DNA from: Micromussa lordhowensis
Taxonomy: Eukaryota > Cnidaria > Anthozoa > Scleractinia > Lobophylliidae
Length of the DNA: 64,000 nt
Reading direction: 5' to 3'
Assembly (NCBI GenBank): GCA_964020085.1
Contig: OZ026601.1
Coordinates: 4,717,835-4,781,834, forward strand
Shown: piece by piece, positions 34,084 through 44,700 of the stretch
How positions within the stretch are numbered: the first letter of the stretch is position 1
Layout: every line of letters starts with the position of its first letter
Notes under the pieces: generated by a model
Database searches by the model: none
Told to the model about the DNA's origin: nothing
What the model saw: the letters and a program-made list of their open reading frames with translations, nothing else
Translations under genes and position numbers: made by a program

Positions 34084-37000
34084 TCACAGAGTCCGAGAAC
34101 TGCTCCTGGATCGTTATTCCAGGACTATCCATGATATCTGCAGAATAATGAGGCAAGGAGGTGTCATGGATTGCGATGTCCGAGAAAGTGTAATCTTCAG
34201 GCTGAACTCTTTAAGGCATCTTGTGGTTCGATGTGCAGACATAGCAAATATTCCGCCCGAAAATCCGCCCGAAGTGAACCTTTGCTTACAAAGAGTTGTG
34301 TCTATTGTGTCTGATGATTCGCAATACACCGATTCCAGAAAAAACCGGAAGTTGCATGCAAGCGAGGCTTAATAGCCCTCCCGCTACCAATATGGCGGAC
34401 GAAACATCGGAGGAATTAGGAAAAAATTGGAATGTATGTAAGTTTAGAGCTACCTGTCCGGATCAAATGTTGAAGAAAAGAAGAAACGTTGGACACAAGT
34501 CCTGTGCAGCAGCAAACTGCAATAATCGAAGCGACAACCGACCTCATTTATCATTCCACGAGTTTCCTTCAGATAAACAGAGAAGGAAAACGTGGGAAAT
34601 CCGTATGAAACGGGGAGATGCCTACTTTGCCACGGTAGGAAATAAGTTTTGCTGTTCCGAGCACTTCTTGTCGACTGATTTTCAACCGAGTCTGACGGGA
34701 CACAGACGTTCATTAAAACCGGGAGCGATACCCTCAGTTTTCCCTTGGAAAAAAGTAGATGATCATGAAGAATCTCTTAGTAGAGCGAAAAGGTTGCAGG
34801 CGAGATGCGAGGCAGCATCTGAGTCTGCCAAAGCAGAAGTGAGCGCCCACCAGAATAAAGAGCAGCAGGACGAAATTAGGGATCGTTCAAACGAACAAAA
34901 AGATTCCGTCGTTTTTGGTCCACCGACACTTGAGGAGCAGATAGAGGCAATGAGGAAAGAAAATGAAAGACTGCTTCATGAGTTACAAGAAAGTAAAAGC
35001 AAGGAAAGAATTTACAAGTTTCGTCTGGAAAGATTTTCAAGTAGTAGCGAAGATATCAAGTTTTATACTGGATTTCCTGACTATCCAACTTTAATTGAGT
35101 TTTGGAAATATGTAGAGCCTAGTGCCAGTAACTTAACATATTACAGTTATGTGCGTGACAACAGTGATTCGATCAACGTAGGAAATCAATTTCCCTACCT
35201 GGGAGGTAAACAAAAGGAGTTTCCCGGAAGCAATGTTGGGTGTCGAAGGAAATTACAGCCAATTGATGAACTTTGGCTATTTTTAACTCACTTAAGACTT
35301 GGTCTATTTGAGCGAGATCTGGCTTTTAGATTTAATATTTCAGAACAAGTAGTGTCAGATATAATTATTACATGGGCTAATTTCCTGTATTTGATTTTGG
35401 GGAGCCTGCCCATATGGCCCTCCAGAGAACAAATTAAGCAGTATTTGCCTGAAGTTTTCAAGGGTGAATTTGAAAATATAAGGTGCATAATAGACTGCAC
35501 AGAGATAAAATGTCAGACACCACAAGACCTGGAGAAGCAGAGTGAATTGTACTCTGAATACAAGTCCCACAACACATTCAAAGGCCTTGTAGGAATTTCC
35601 CCTAATGTCTGGATTACCTTTGTCAGTAGCCTTTATGGAGGAAGTATCTCTGATAAGGAGATTGTAAAGAGTAGTTCCTTAATTGATTTGTTAGAAGAGA
35701 ATGATTTGATAATGGCAGATAGGGGATTTGATATACAGGATTTACTGGCATGCAAGAAGGTAAAACTTTTCATCCCTCCTAAGCGACAAAGTAAGTCAGA
35801 TCAATTTTCTAAGGAAGACTGTTTTGCAACCATGAGAATTGCAAATGTAAGAATACACGTTAAAAGAGCTATTAGGAGAATAAAGGGATGGCATATATTT
35901 GATGGTGTAATTCCACTTAGTTTGTGTGGAGTTGTCAATCAACTCTGGGCAGTGAGCTGTTTGCTGGTTAACTGGCAGAAACCTGCCTTAACTTGTTAAG
36001 TTTTCTTACAATTAAGTACTGATACCTAAGATTTAATTTGTCATTTGGTAATAAATGTAAACAAAGTACAGGATGTTTCATCAGTGATGATTAATTATAT
36101 GGTGATTCCCACCATATTGAAATTATGCATTACATGGCTTCAAGTTTCATTCAGTGCATGTGTGACAAAGAAGGGCTTATCATCCAGTATTTTGCTAGCA
36201 ACATTAAAGTACAATTGAATTATTGAGGTTTAACTATGATCTTATACATTCACAATCCTTTTAAACTGTATTTTGTAATTCATTCAACATTGTATTACCT
36301 GAGAAAAGCTAACAGAAGTTGGCATTCTCTCCTATCAGATGCTGCAAAAATGTATTAGTACTTTAATAATACATTATTTAGTCTGGCATTAGCCATAATC
36401 ACATCTTGCAAGGCCATCTCTGATCCTTGGGTAAGCCAACTCATATATAATATATTTATCATAAAATTGTTCAATGTTCATCAGCTTCTCCTTCCACCAT
36501 TCTGGCTGAAAGGCAATTTCCTCATGAAAAAATTCTCCGTTACTTCCAAGTATAGCAAGGACACCCCAAAGTCTGCTCACGACAAAGAGTTGTTGTTGTA
36601 CTTGATAAAAGTAGATATGACTCTTGTTTACTTTCAAACCAGTATCAGACATTTTGCAAATAGATTTCCTTATAAGGGCATCTTTCAGGGTCTCACTATC
36701 CTTAACAATGACATTCTTAGCTTCAATGATTCCATAAGGACTCCTCTTACTTGGGTCTGTTACCAGACCATCTGGGGAGGCCCCCAAAATTCCCTTTTCC
36801 TTTTCAACAAAAAATCCACATTTTGCTACATGCACACTTGTATGTCCCTGTTGGTGCATTAGGTCAGTGTACTTGTCTATTACTAGTTGCTCATTCTCTA
36901 AGCCATCTTTCATGGCTTGTGACTGATAGTCCTTGTTATAGTGTAGTACTTCTTTGATAATTTTTGTTGGTGATGTATCTGCTTTGTGATTGCATCCTAC

Positions 37001-40000
37001 TCTGTAACTCTTTGATGCTGTCACTCTTCCGAACCTGTGCTTAAACCATTCATGGCAAGCAGACTGCTGTCTTGTTTGGGACTCTATCTCAACAATTTCC
37101 TCTTCAGTTTTGAAAAGACTTCTCTTTATTCTCTCACACCTCTTGTTTATTTCAGAAAGAGATATTGGATGTTCATTCACTGGTGATATTATCTGAGTAA
37201 CAGATGCTTCATGATGTCTCAAGTCCTCCCTTCTCTCGACCACATTTCTAGGTTCACTTTCACAGCTTGACATAGAACTTGAAGAGGCACCACTGATGGA
37301 CCGAGGCTGAATGCTTGTTAATGGGCTCCTGGTTGTACATGAAGTACGGAACCCTTGGCAACTTCTCCCACTATTGTATCGATTAGCACAATATCGTTCA
37401 CATCAGGAATCATCTTTGAAAATGGTGCAGACGGGTTCACTTTTTGTAAATTTTGTTTTAACATTCCGACATTTACGCAATTTTGATGGCCTTGGGTCAA
37501 AAAGTGTGGGGTACACGCCCCTACGTTTCCTTCCTGAGGTATCTGATGCATGTCGGGGTTTGAAAAGTTTCTGCGACATCACAGGATTATGTTGTACAGT
37601 CCTTTTCCCCGGAATTCCCCATTTTCTAGGTTTGGAGGTGCAGCTGCGGTTATCAACTTGTTCAACTGTATTTTTCCTAGATAATTCATCCAGTTTCCAG
37701 ATCACTGCCATCACATGACAGCAGCAGCCACTTTTCCCAGCTGGGCAGATTTTGTCGCACTCAGCAGCTAGAATCTTAGGGTTGCCGTTACTCTGAACCA
37801 CCATTTTTACTTTATATTTGACAGCTTTTCTATAGGAGGCCCAACAAAGTGCTCTGAGATAAATAATGTGTTCTTCTAAATTGTCTGTTGTTACTTGGAC
37901 ATCGTGCACAAATGGTAGCAACCTAAGACCTTTAGAACTTGCAAATTCGACAAAGGTATCTTCTGATTTTCGGCTAGCGTTCTTTCCGCAGTTCTTAAGA
38001 TGCTCTAATGTGTCAGTTGGAACAAACTTGGGGAGAAGTCTGAAGTCGTTCGTGAAAGCCGAATCAGCTGTAGGAAATTTGTTAATGTGGTTGGTTGCAA
38101 CAGTCTCGATATCGACTGAAACATTTGAGTCTGTATGTTCTTGCTTCAACCTTGCTACTTTAGCTTTAGTAAAGCTCTTCTCCGGGTCAGGGTCGTAGAT
38201 TTTTAAGTTTTTCATTTCATTCAGGTTCTTCACTCTAAAAAGACCGTGAGCAAAGTTAATAAGTCATAAAAATAGCGAGGACAGGTTGTTTATAAAGAGA
38301 GACAATCGAAGGATGCCAAGTATAACAACATACCTTTCCAAAAGTTCCTTTTTATTGCCACTTTGATTTATTCGGCGACATTTTAGCCAAAATTTTAACT
38401 GGCTAACCGTCAATTTCCCTATTTGTTCTGCACTAACACTGGCGCCAGGAATGTCCTCAGGAGAGAGCTCCACTTGCTCTTGCCCTTCTTGCTCGCTCGC
38501 CATGTTGTTTCGAATTTACCGCGAGGGCTATTAAGCCTCGCTTGCATGCAACTTCCGGTTTTTTCTGGAATCGGTGTAATTTAGAAGCCAGGACAGATAC
38601 AAGGCAGGTCGGGTTTTCACACAAGACAGAGGGAGACCTTCTTACAGCATATCTAAGGAACAGCTTGAATTATTCATTGAATTTGGTTTCCATACATCTG
38701 AGATTGCCACTATGCTTGGGGTAAGTGTCAGGACAGTCCAAAGAAGACTATCTGATTACAGCCTCTCAATCACTGAGAGTTATGCTGATATTTCGAATGA
38801 TGTGCTGGATAACCATGTTTTGGAAGTTTTTCAAATGTTCCCAAACTGCGGTTATCGCAGAATGCTAGGATTTCTGGGCACAAGAGGATTGCGTGTACAA
38901 GAGAGGAGAGTCCGAGAAAGTATGCACAGAGTTGATCCTGAAGGAGTACTTTTGAGGACACTAGAACTCAGAACAACTCACAGAAGGGGATACAATGTAT
39001 ATTCTCCCGGAGCTTTGTACCATATAGATGGAAACCATAAACTAATCCGGTGGCGGTTTGTTATTCATGGTATGATTGATGGATACTCCAGAATGATTAT
39101 TTTTGTGAGGTGTTCAGTTGTCAACAAAGCCTCAACTGTTGTATCATATTTCATGGAGGGTATCCAAAGGTTTGGTTTGCCATCACGTGTACGAGGTAGG
39201 TTTTGTTCCAGTTATCACTGTTAGGATAAGGTAATTCTTGTTGAACTATATGTTGTTCAGCTGACTTTCATATGACATTTTTCATTAATTTTATGTGAAA
39301 TGTCAGTCCTCTAGAAATCTTGTCAAGAAATAGGTTAATGCCATGGTTGTGTAAGTTGCTGTTTAAGAATTTTTATATGTTTGGGTTGAGTTGAGCGACA
39401 CCCACAAAACAAGATTGTGATACCCTTTTGAGGTTCTTTTCAAAATTTCCAGTGAGGACCCCTGTTGTTTTATAGGGAAGTCCCACAGGGTAATTAGCCT
39501 CACCAGCTATACACAAACATTCTTGTTTCTCAATATATCCGTTGCTTAAAATAAAGCGCTATACTGTAGAAATGTTCTTTTTTCAAGAAATTATTCAAAT
39601 CTTTTAGACTTGTGCTGAAATATTTGTATAGCCTTGTCCTATTCAAGCTTAGTTAATGATATCTACAGGTGATTATGGTGGAGAGAATGCAGATGTGGCA
39701 TGGTTCATGCTCACTCATCCTGACAGAGGCCCAGACAGGGGTAGTTTTATTGCTGGCAGAAGCGTCCATAACCAAAGAATTGGTAAACATTACAAAGACA
39801 TTACTATAAGCTTATTCTTTTTTTATTATTATTCTTTTTTTATTTTATTTATTCCTCCAATCCCTAATTGATACCAATGATATGTCCGTTTCCCTAAAAG
39901 TACTGTGAAATACCATTTTTAAAGTCCTGCATTTGTGAAAATTCGGTGTTGTATTAATTTTACACAAGCACATTTGCTTGGTAGAAGTGTATAGAAAATA

Positions 40001-41045
40001 AGGCTGTTTAAAATGAAAACTCCCTGAAGTGAAGATCGGAAAAAATCATCATTGCAGATTCACACATCAATATTAGCCTTGATGCAGTTACACCAGTAAT
40101 TGGTTGTTATGCTTCTGGCTTACAGAGCGGTTGTGGCGCGATGTGTTCACTGGTTGTACGTACTTGTATTACAACCTCTTCTACTACATGGAAACTGTTG
40201 GACTTTTAGAGCCAGACAATGACATACATCTGTGGTGTCTACACTATGTGTATCAATCTCGCATAAATCGCCATTTGCAATTGTTTGCTGAAGGCTGGAA
40301 TAGGAAACCAATCAGCACAGCCAGAAATAAAACCCCTGGTCAGCTATGGTTCCTTGGGCTGTATGCTGTTGCCCAGTCAGATTATATCATTGCTCAAGAA
40401 ATGAACCAAGCTGAACTTCAGGTCAGTTTCCCTAAAAGTACTGTGTTGTGGATGTTGCCTGAGACTACATGATTGTGGTGGGGAATACGCTGGAGGAGAT
40501 ACCAGAGTTCAGATTTTCAAGAATTAGAAATTATCCAACCACCTTGCCAAATTTATCTTTCTTATAAAAACAACATTGCTACTGTATGTGTTAGCTTATC
40601 TCTTTTTAATTTCATGTATGTGACAGTTTGTAGTCAACTCCTGCACTATTGTGAACATCCCACTGCAAAGTTCAAAATACATGTAGCAAAGATTTTCCAG
40701 ATTTAATACATATTATAGCAGAATCAAAATAATATTATAGAATATTATAGCAGAATCAAAAGTGTTTCTTAAAATGTAGGGCTTGATGAAATACTGCATG
40801 TACCATTGCATTTTATTCTCATGATAAATGCGTTTTTTCCATTACAGCTGTATGGCGTTGACTGGGATGGGCCTCTGTCCCCAGAGGAAAATGCCATTGA
40901 AGTTCCCGATACTAGATGCCCTGTCAGCAACAGTGATTATGCACTTTTAATTAGAGAAGTCAGTCCATTAAATGACACCACCATCCATGGAATTGATCTC
41001 TATGAAAGAACAGTACAATTTGTAACTAGCAGAATTCAAAGATAA
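34073..41045 (+). CDS. Integrase-core (rve-type) DDE transposase, IS3EU-like, interrupted by a nested transposon
   Basis: Exon 1 starts at ATG 34073 ([17 protein letters not shown]) and runs to about 34324, where a 4250-bp element is inserted. Coding resumes at about 38585. The exons then end or start at 39195, 39669-39782, 40126-40421 and 40848-41045 (TAA), all with GT-AG borders and matching phase. Downstream of the insertion: a helix-turn-helix ([18 protein letters not shown]), then the catalytic core with Asp in YHIDGNHKL, Asp in RGDYGGEN and Glu in NQRIERLWRD, 36 residues separating the last two. Joining exactly at the TA target would give a TAA codon (CAA TAA TTT). So either the flanking TTTAG was an intron acceptor or the gene was already broken. 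The nested element probably blocks expression now. Confidence 0.82.
34325..34326. repeat. TA target duplication (left) of the ISL2EU-like element
   Basis: GCAATA precedes the TIR, and TAATTTAG follows the other end at 38577-38578. Confidence 0.8.
34327..34380 (+). repeat. ISL2EU-like left TIR
   Basis: 54 bp, complement of 38523-38576. The transposase start codon follows 12 bases later. Confidence 0.9.
34392..35999 (+). CDS. THAP-domain DDE transposase (DDE_Tnp_4 type), catalytic Glu replaced by Lys
   Basis: The start was chosen at ATG 34392 (AATATGGCGG, 535 codons) because the upstream in-frame ATG at 34296 lies outside the element. Residues about 35-130 form a THAP zinc finger: CAAANC, a ...HEFP step, CCSEHF and a closing GAIPSVFP. 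A charged, coiled-coil-like stretch follows ([20 protein letters not shown], about 180-215). The DDE core has Asp368 in CIIDCTEIK and Asp443 in MADRGFD. The third acid, expected in a RIHVERAI-type motif, is Lys491 here (codon AAA at 35862-35864), one base from GAA. THAP domains bind the TIRs, and the DDE core cuts and joins DNA. This copy should be catalytically dead while still able to bind. Poly(A) signal AATAAA at 36050. Confidence 0.88.
   Translation: MADETSEELGKNWNVCKFRATCPDQMLKKRRNVGHKSCAAANCNNRSDNRPHLSFHEFPSDKQRRKTWEIRMKRGDAYFATVGNKFCCSEHFLSTDFQPSLTGHRRSLKPGAIPSVFPWKKVDDHEESLSRAKRLQARCEAASESAKAEVSAHQNKEQQDEIRDRSNEQKDSVVFGPPTLEEQIEAMRKENERLLHELQESKSKERIYKFRLERFSSSSEDIKFYTGFPDYPTLIEFWKYVEPSASNLTYYSYVRDNSDSINVGNQFPYLGGKQKEFPGSNVGCRRKLQPIDELWLFLTHLRLGLFERDLAFRFNISEQVVSDIIITWANFLYLILGSLPIWPSREQIKQYLPEVFKGEFENIRCIIDCTEIKCQTPQDLEKQSELYSEYKSHNTFKGLVGISPNVWITFVSSLYGGSISDKEIVKSSSLIDLLEENDLIMADRGFDIQDLLACKKVKLFIPPKRQSKSDQFSKEDCFATMRIANVRIHVKRAIRRIKGWHIFDGVIPLSLCGVVNQLWAVSCLLVNWQKPALTC
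36389..38503 (-). pseudogene. SAP-SWIM-YqaJ exonuclease protein of the ISL2EU-like element, with a break
   Basis: Exon 1 is 38503-38335 ([17 protein letters not shown]...) with a SAP DNA-binding motif ([20 protein letters not shown]); donor GTATGT. Exon 2 starts at about 38235 and encodes a SWIM-type zinc-binding segment ([20 protein letters not shown]). An in-frame TGA occurs at 37405-37403. The same frame resumes into a YqaJ-like nuclease domain (36389-37273) with [29 protein letters not shown] and IIEAKN (acidic and E-x-K metal-site residues). Between about 37430 and 37318 a different frame reads more protein-like, so two small indels, rather than only one stop, may be involved. YqaJ-family exonucleases process DNA ends in phages; their role in ISL2EU movement is unproven. 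Confidence 0.8.
38523..38576 (-). repeat. ISL2EU-like right TIR
   Basis: 54 bp, complement of 34327-34380. The SAP/YqaJ gene starts at 38503, 20 bases inside. TA duplication at 38577-38578. Confidence 0.9.
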
Positions 41046-41769
41046 AAACGAATGGAATCCAAGGATACTTGAAAACTGAAAGACTCAGTTGCTGCATATG
41101 CCGTTAAAGTTTGGAAAAGACAGTTTTAGTCTCTTCCAAACCCATAACTTGAAATAAGCTCCTCTCAGTTAAGACCCCCTAATAATAGACATGCTCCCAT
41201 GGAGGGGACAGGGAGGGGACAGGGAGGGGTAATCTGTCACACTTCCCCTAGATCTGTCACAATACTCCTACTTGTTTTTGTGCTGCCTTAACATAAAAGT
41301 GAAAAATCCCACTTTTGAAACAATCTTGCTATTTTTTTAAGCTTGATTTGTACAGATTGTTCAAAGTTCTGACAAAAGAACCCATCAATTGATAAACTGG
41401 GTCACGTACTTATGGACCTTTTCACCTAGTGAAATGCCTTGTGAACTCATCAATAAGAATACTCTTTAAATTAAGACAACTTTAATAACACAAATGCAAA
41501 TTTTATTCTGTTAGACGTTTCATGAGACACTGACATGCATCCATGGTCATGGAAATCAACTTCAGTAGACAGTTCTCTTGCATTATTTGAGTGCTCTTTA
41601 GCACGCAAAACAACCTGAAGAAATTAAACAACATGAATAGTTGGTCATTAAACATTTTAAATTGACCCTTGTGCCATAACTGAGAAAGAAACATGGCATT
41701 CTAGTAAGAGCATTAACAGTAACACAAAGAGGAAATGTCCTCATGGGCTGGGTTTTTGTTTCCTGTTGT
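41046..41769. other. Space between the convergent integrase and HECT genes
   Basis: AT-rich, with GGGGACAGGGAGGGGACAGG near 41214. It holds the 3' UTRs of both genes; no other gene. Confidence 0.5.
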
Positions 41770-44700
41770 CTAAACAACCCCAAATCCAGTTGACTGAGAG
41801 CCAATTGCCAAGTCCATCTGTGAGCTGAATTCCTCAAAAGAAAAAACTTCAGAAGGAAGTTCCAATTCCATTGGACAGGTATTTGCATTGGGTAACGTAC
41901 TGCATATGGAGGTCACTGTTACAACTGAAGGATTGTCAAACCCCATTGGCGGGATACTTGGAACGGCAGTACAGAATGAGAGAAGATCCTTTAATCCACT
42001 TTCATCTGCAAGATTAGGAAGATTATTGTAAGCTGTCAGAGAAATGTAATTTTTTTCTGTTTCAAAGAGCTTGCGCCACTGAGTCAGAAGTTTTCTTTTA
42101 TTTAGCAGAGAAAAACTTAAAAAAGTAACATAGGACTTTTATGTGACAAAAGCAACCAAATCTAATATAAACCAGCCTGCAAATGTGAATAGAGGGACAT
42201 ATGTTTTGATCTTTCTATCATTAAAAGAAACCACTATAACCTCTCCTGGCATAAATGTTGTGGACTCATGAGGCGCAGCCGAGTGAGTCCGCAAAAAATT
42301 TTGACCACTGTGATGACGCGTATCGTTGTCGATAAGAGTACACACCACGCTAAACCACATTAGATTTGTTTTTTACCGCAATATCAACGTCAAAGAAAAT
42401 GTTTTTCTTCAGAGCACGAGCTGAAAATGGTATTGCGTGACACATTGACGCGAGCAGCGTGGTATGGACTCTTATTTACCACGGCAAATTAGCCAATCAG
42501 ATTGCGAGATTAGTAGCAATTGTGGTAAAAATTGTGTTGTAACATAATAAAATATTAATAAAAAAAATAATCAGGCAACAAACAAGAGATTCATAATACT
42601 GTAGTGATTATGATAATTCCTCTGTTATAAGTATAAAAATTGACCTTGATCCCAGCCCTCGAGACTGGAAAGTAAAGAGAGTATGCAATACTAATGTACA
42701 TGAAAGCAAAGAATGATGATCACAGTGACTTTCCAATTTAAGCAACTGGAAAGAAGAAGCCTGAAAAAATCAAGGCTTCAACGGGATTCGAACTGAGCTA
42801 TGAAGCCACACTTGGGGAGTGAGGTCAATTTATTGAGTTAATAAAAAGTACATGTAAAGCATCACACTGGTATTCCCTGATGTCACGAGTTCGAATCCTG
42901 TCGAAGCCCTGATTTTTTCAGGCTTCTTTCCATTGCTTAAATTGGAAATGCACTGCAATGATCATTCTTCGCTTTCATCTACCTCCACAGTTCAAAAAGA
43001 TATCAATTGTTTCATGTACTTCACATCGCTAATGCACATCTTATTTGGTTTTCAGCATTTGTAGTGTGCATACACATCAGCCCCTTAATATTAATAAGAA
43101 ATATTTATTTTGATGAAAGGCTGTTCTAACCTTTGCTGTCAATGTAATCATGGAAATATCCTTTCAGTTTATCATCCAAGTTGGCTTCATAGAGAAGGGC
43201 TTTAAACTTGTCTGGAGTTACTTTGCAATTTTCTTCATCATACACAAACAAAGGCTTGCATACTGTTGGATTTTCCCTGGCTGCCTTTAGGACTGGTCCA
43301 AGACCTAGAGCAAATTGATCTAGCTCAGCTTTACGGCTTGAGATTAAGGAGTGGATCATGATGCTCATCATGGCACCACCTTTGTTATCTTTTGAAAGTT
43401 GCTTGGTAAATCCTGCTTGTACCAAAAGTTCAGAAACTCTGTCTGGAACAGCTGCAAAATCCTCCAAATTGTCAATCTGTACACATGACAAACATTGAAC
43501 AAATGAGTAATGAACACATTTCCCACAGCCTTTTTAATACTAATGTTAATAGTCACACAGATCATCTAGGACCCATGATCATCTCATCTTTAGTTCGTAG
43601 GAGGGGAAGAGGGCTTATGTATGGTAACTGATTTCTATGTAACATTCAACAGAAAAATTTTTTAGCTTAAACTGCAAACCTCCTGAAGAGCTTCTCTTGC
43701 TTCAGGATCTGGAATTTCATCGGAAGCTGCCAGTTCAACAGCATCTTCCACCGACTGCGTAACAAGGTATGAATAGACAGGAGATGCCAAACAGGGAAAT
43801 CCTGTTGAACCATTTATAACTGAACAGGCGATCATACGGCCAGCAACCTTGAACAGCCCAGCTCTAAGGGCATCAGTGTTGTGCATGGGAAGAAGGGAGT
43901 GTTCTTGCCCTTCAAACAACCTTACACTAGAAAAAGGTGACACAATAGCTCTTAGAAGAAGAGAGAAATATTCTCTCATAGGACCACCACCATCAATGGC
44001 TGGCTCATTCTCAAAAGTGATGCGGAAGGGCTGGTCATAGTCGAAGTTTGCAGACTTGAAGGCAATGATGCTGTCATCTAAAAGGTTGTCACGCTTCACA
44101 CAAATTCGCTTAGGAATTATGCCTTTTGGAGCCAAGTGAGAGAGGATAGTCTTACAGTCCACTGCAAGGTTACTGTCATCCTTTGTTACGAACTCTGACC
44201 CACTATCATTAAAGGCATTATCTGAAATAATAACATGAACAAACTTGTGAATTTCAGGTACACTGTAGGATTCTTACAAACATGACAAGATTTAAGAAAT
44301 TGAATGTTACATGTACATATGATTGCAATATTACTTATCAGGCTCAGATATAGAGTAGTGGTTAGAAAACCACCCTATCTTCTCTAGAAGAAAATTAAAT
44401 TGCTCATTTTGTTCTTTGCAACACTCTAGTTAGGTCCTTTGCTAAACAATAAAAGACAAGAAAACACATTCTTGAACAAGGTTTGTTTGTTTCTCCACAC
44501 ACACAATTACCTGTCTCCAGTAGTTGATCTACAGCACCTTCCAGTCCAATGCTGGTTTTCAAAGCCAACTCTAAAACCGATAGAGATTTTTCTGGGAACA
44601 TCCCCTGTAGCTGTTCAAGATTACTTGGTGTAGAAGAACTTGTCTGTTGGCTATCTAATAAATCAGAATGAGTGCATGGTTACTGATGAGCAATATTACA

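Larger units (their letters stand above)
34327..38576. mobile_element. ISL2EU-like DNA transposon, 4250 bp
   Basis: Terminal inverted repeats 34327-34380 and 38523-38576 (CACCGATTCCAGAAAAAACC then GGAAGTTGCATGCAAGCGAG) match perfectly as far as I can read. They are flanked by a TA duplication. Two convergent genes start just inside each end: a THAP-DDE transposase (+) and a SAP/SWIM/YqaJ nuclease protein (-). That gene pair and a 2-bp duplication are what is known of the ISL2EU (IS4EU) superfamily. The near-perfect TIRs suggest recent insertion, although the transposase has lost a catalytic residue. Confidence 0.88.

Noticed and set aside
34296..34391. Extended N-terminus of the THAP transposase from the upstream ATG
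   Set aside because: The ATG and first codons lie outside the transposon, in the interrupted integrase gene. The start at 34392 is inside the element and begins with the same ATGGCGGAC pattern as its relatives.
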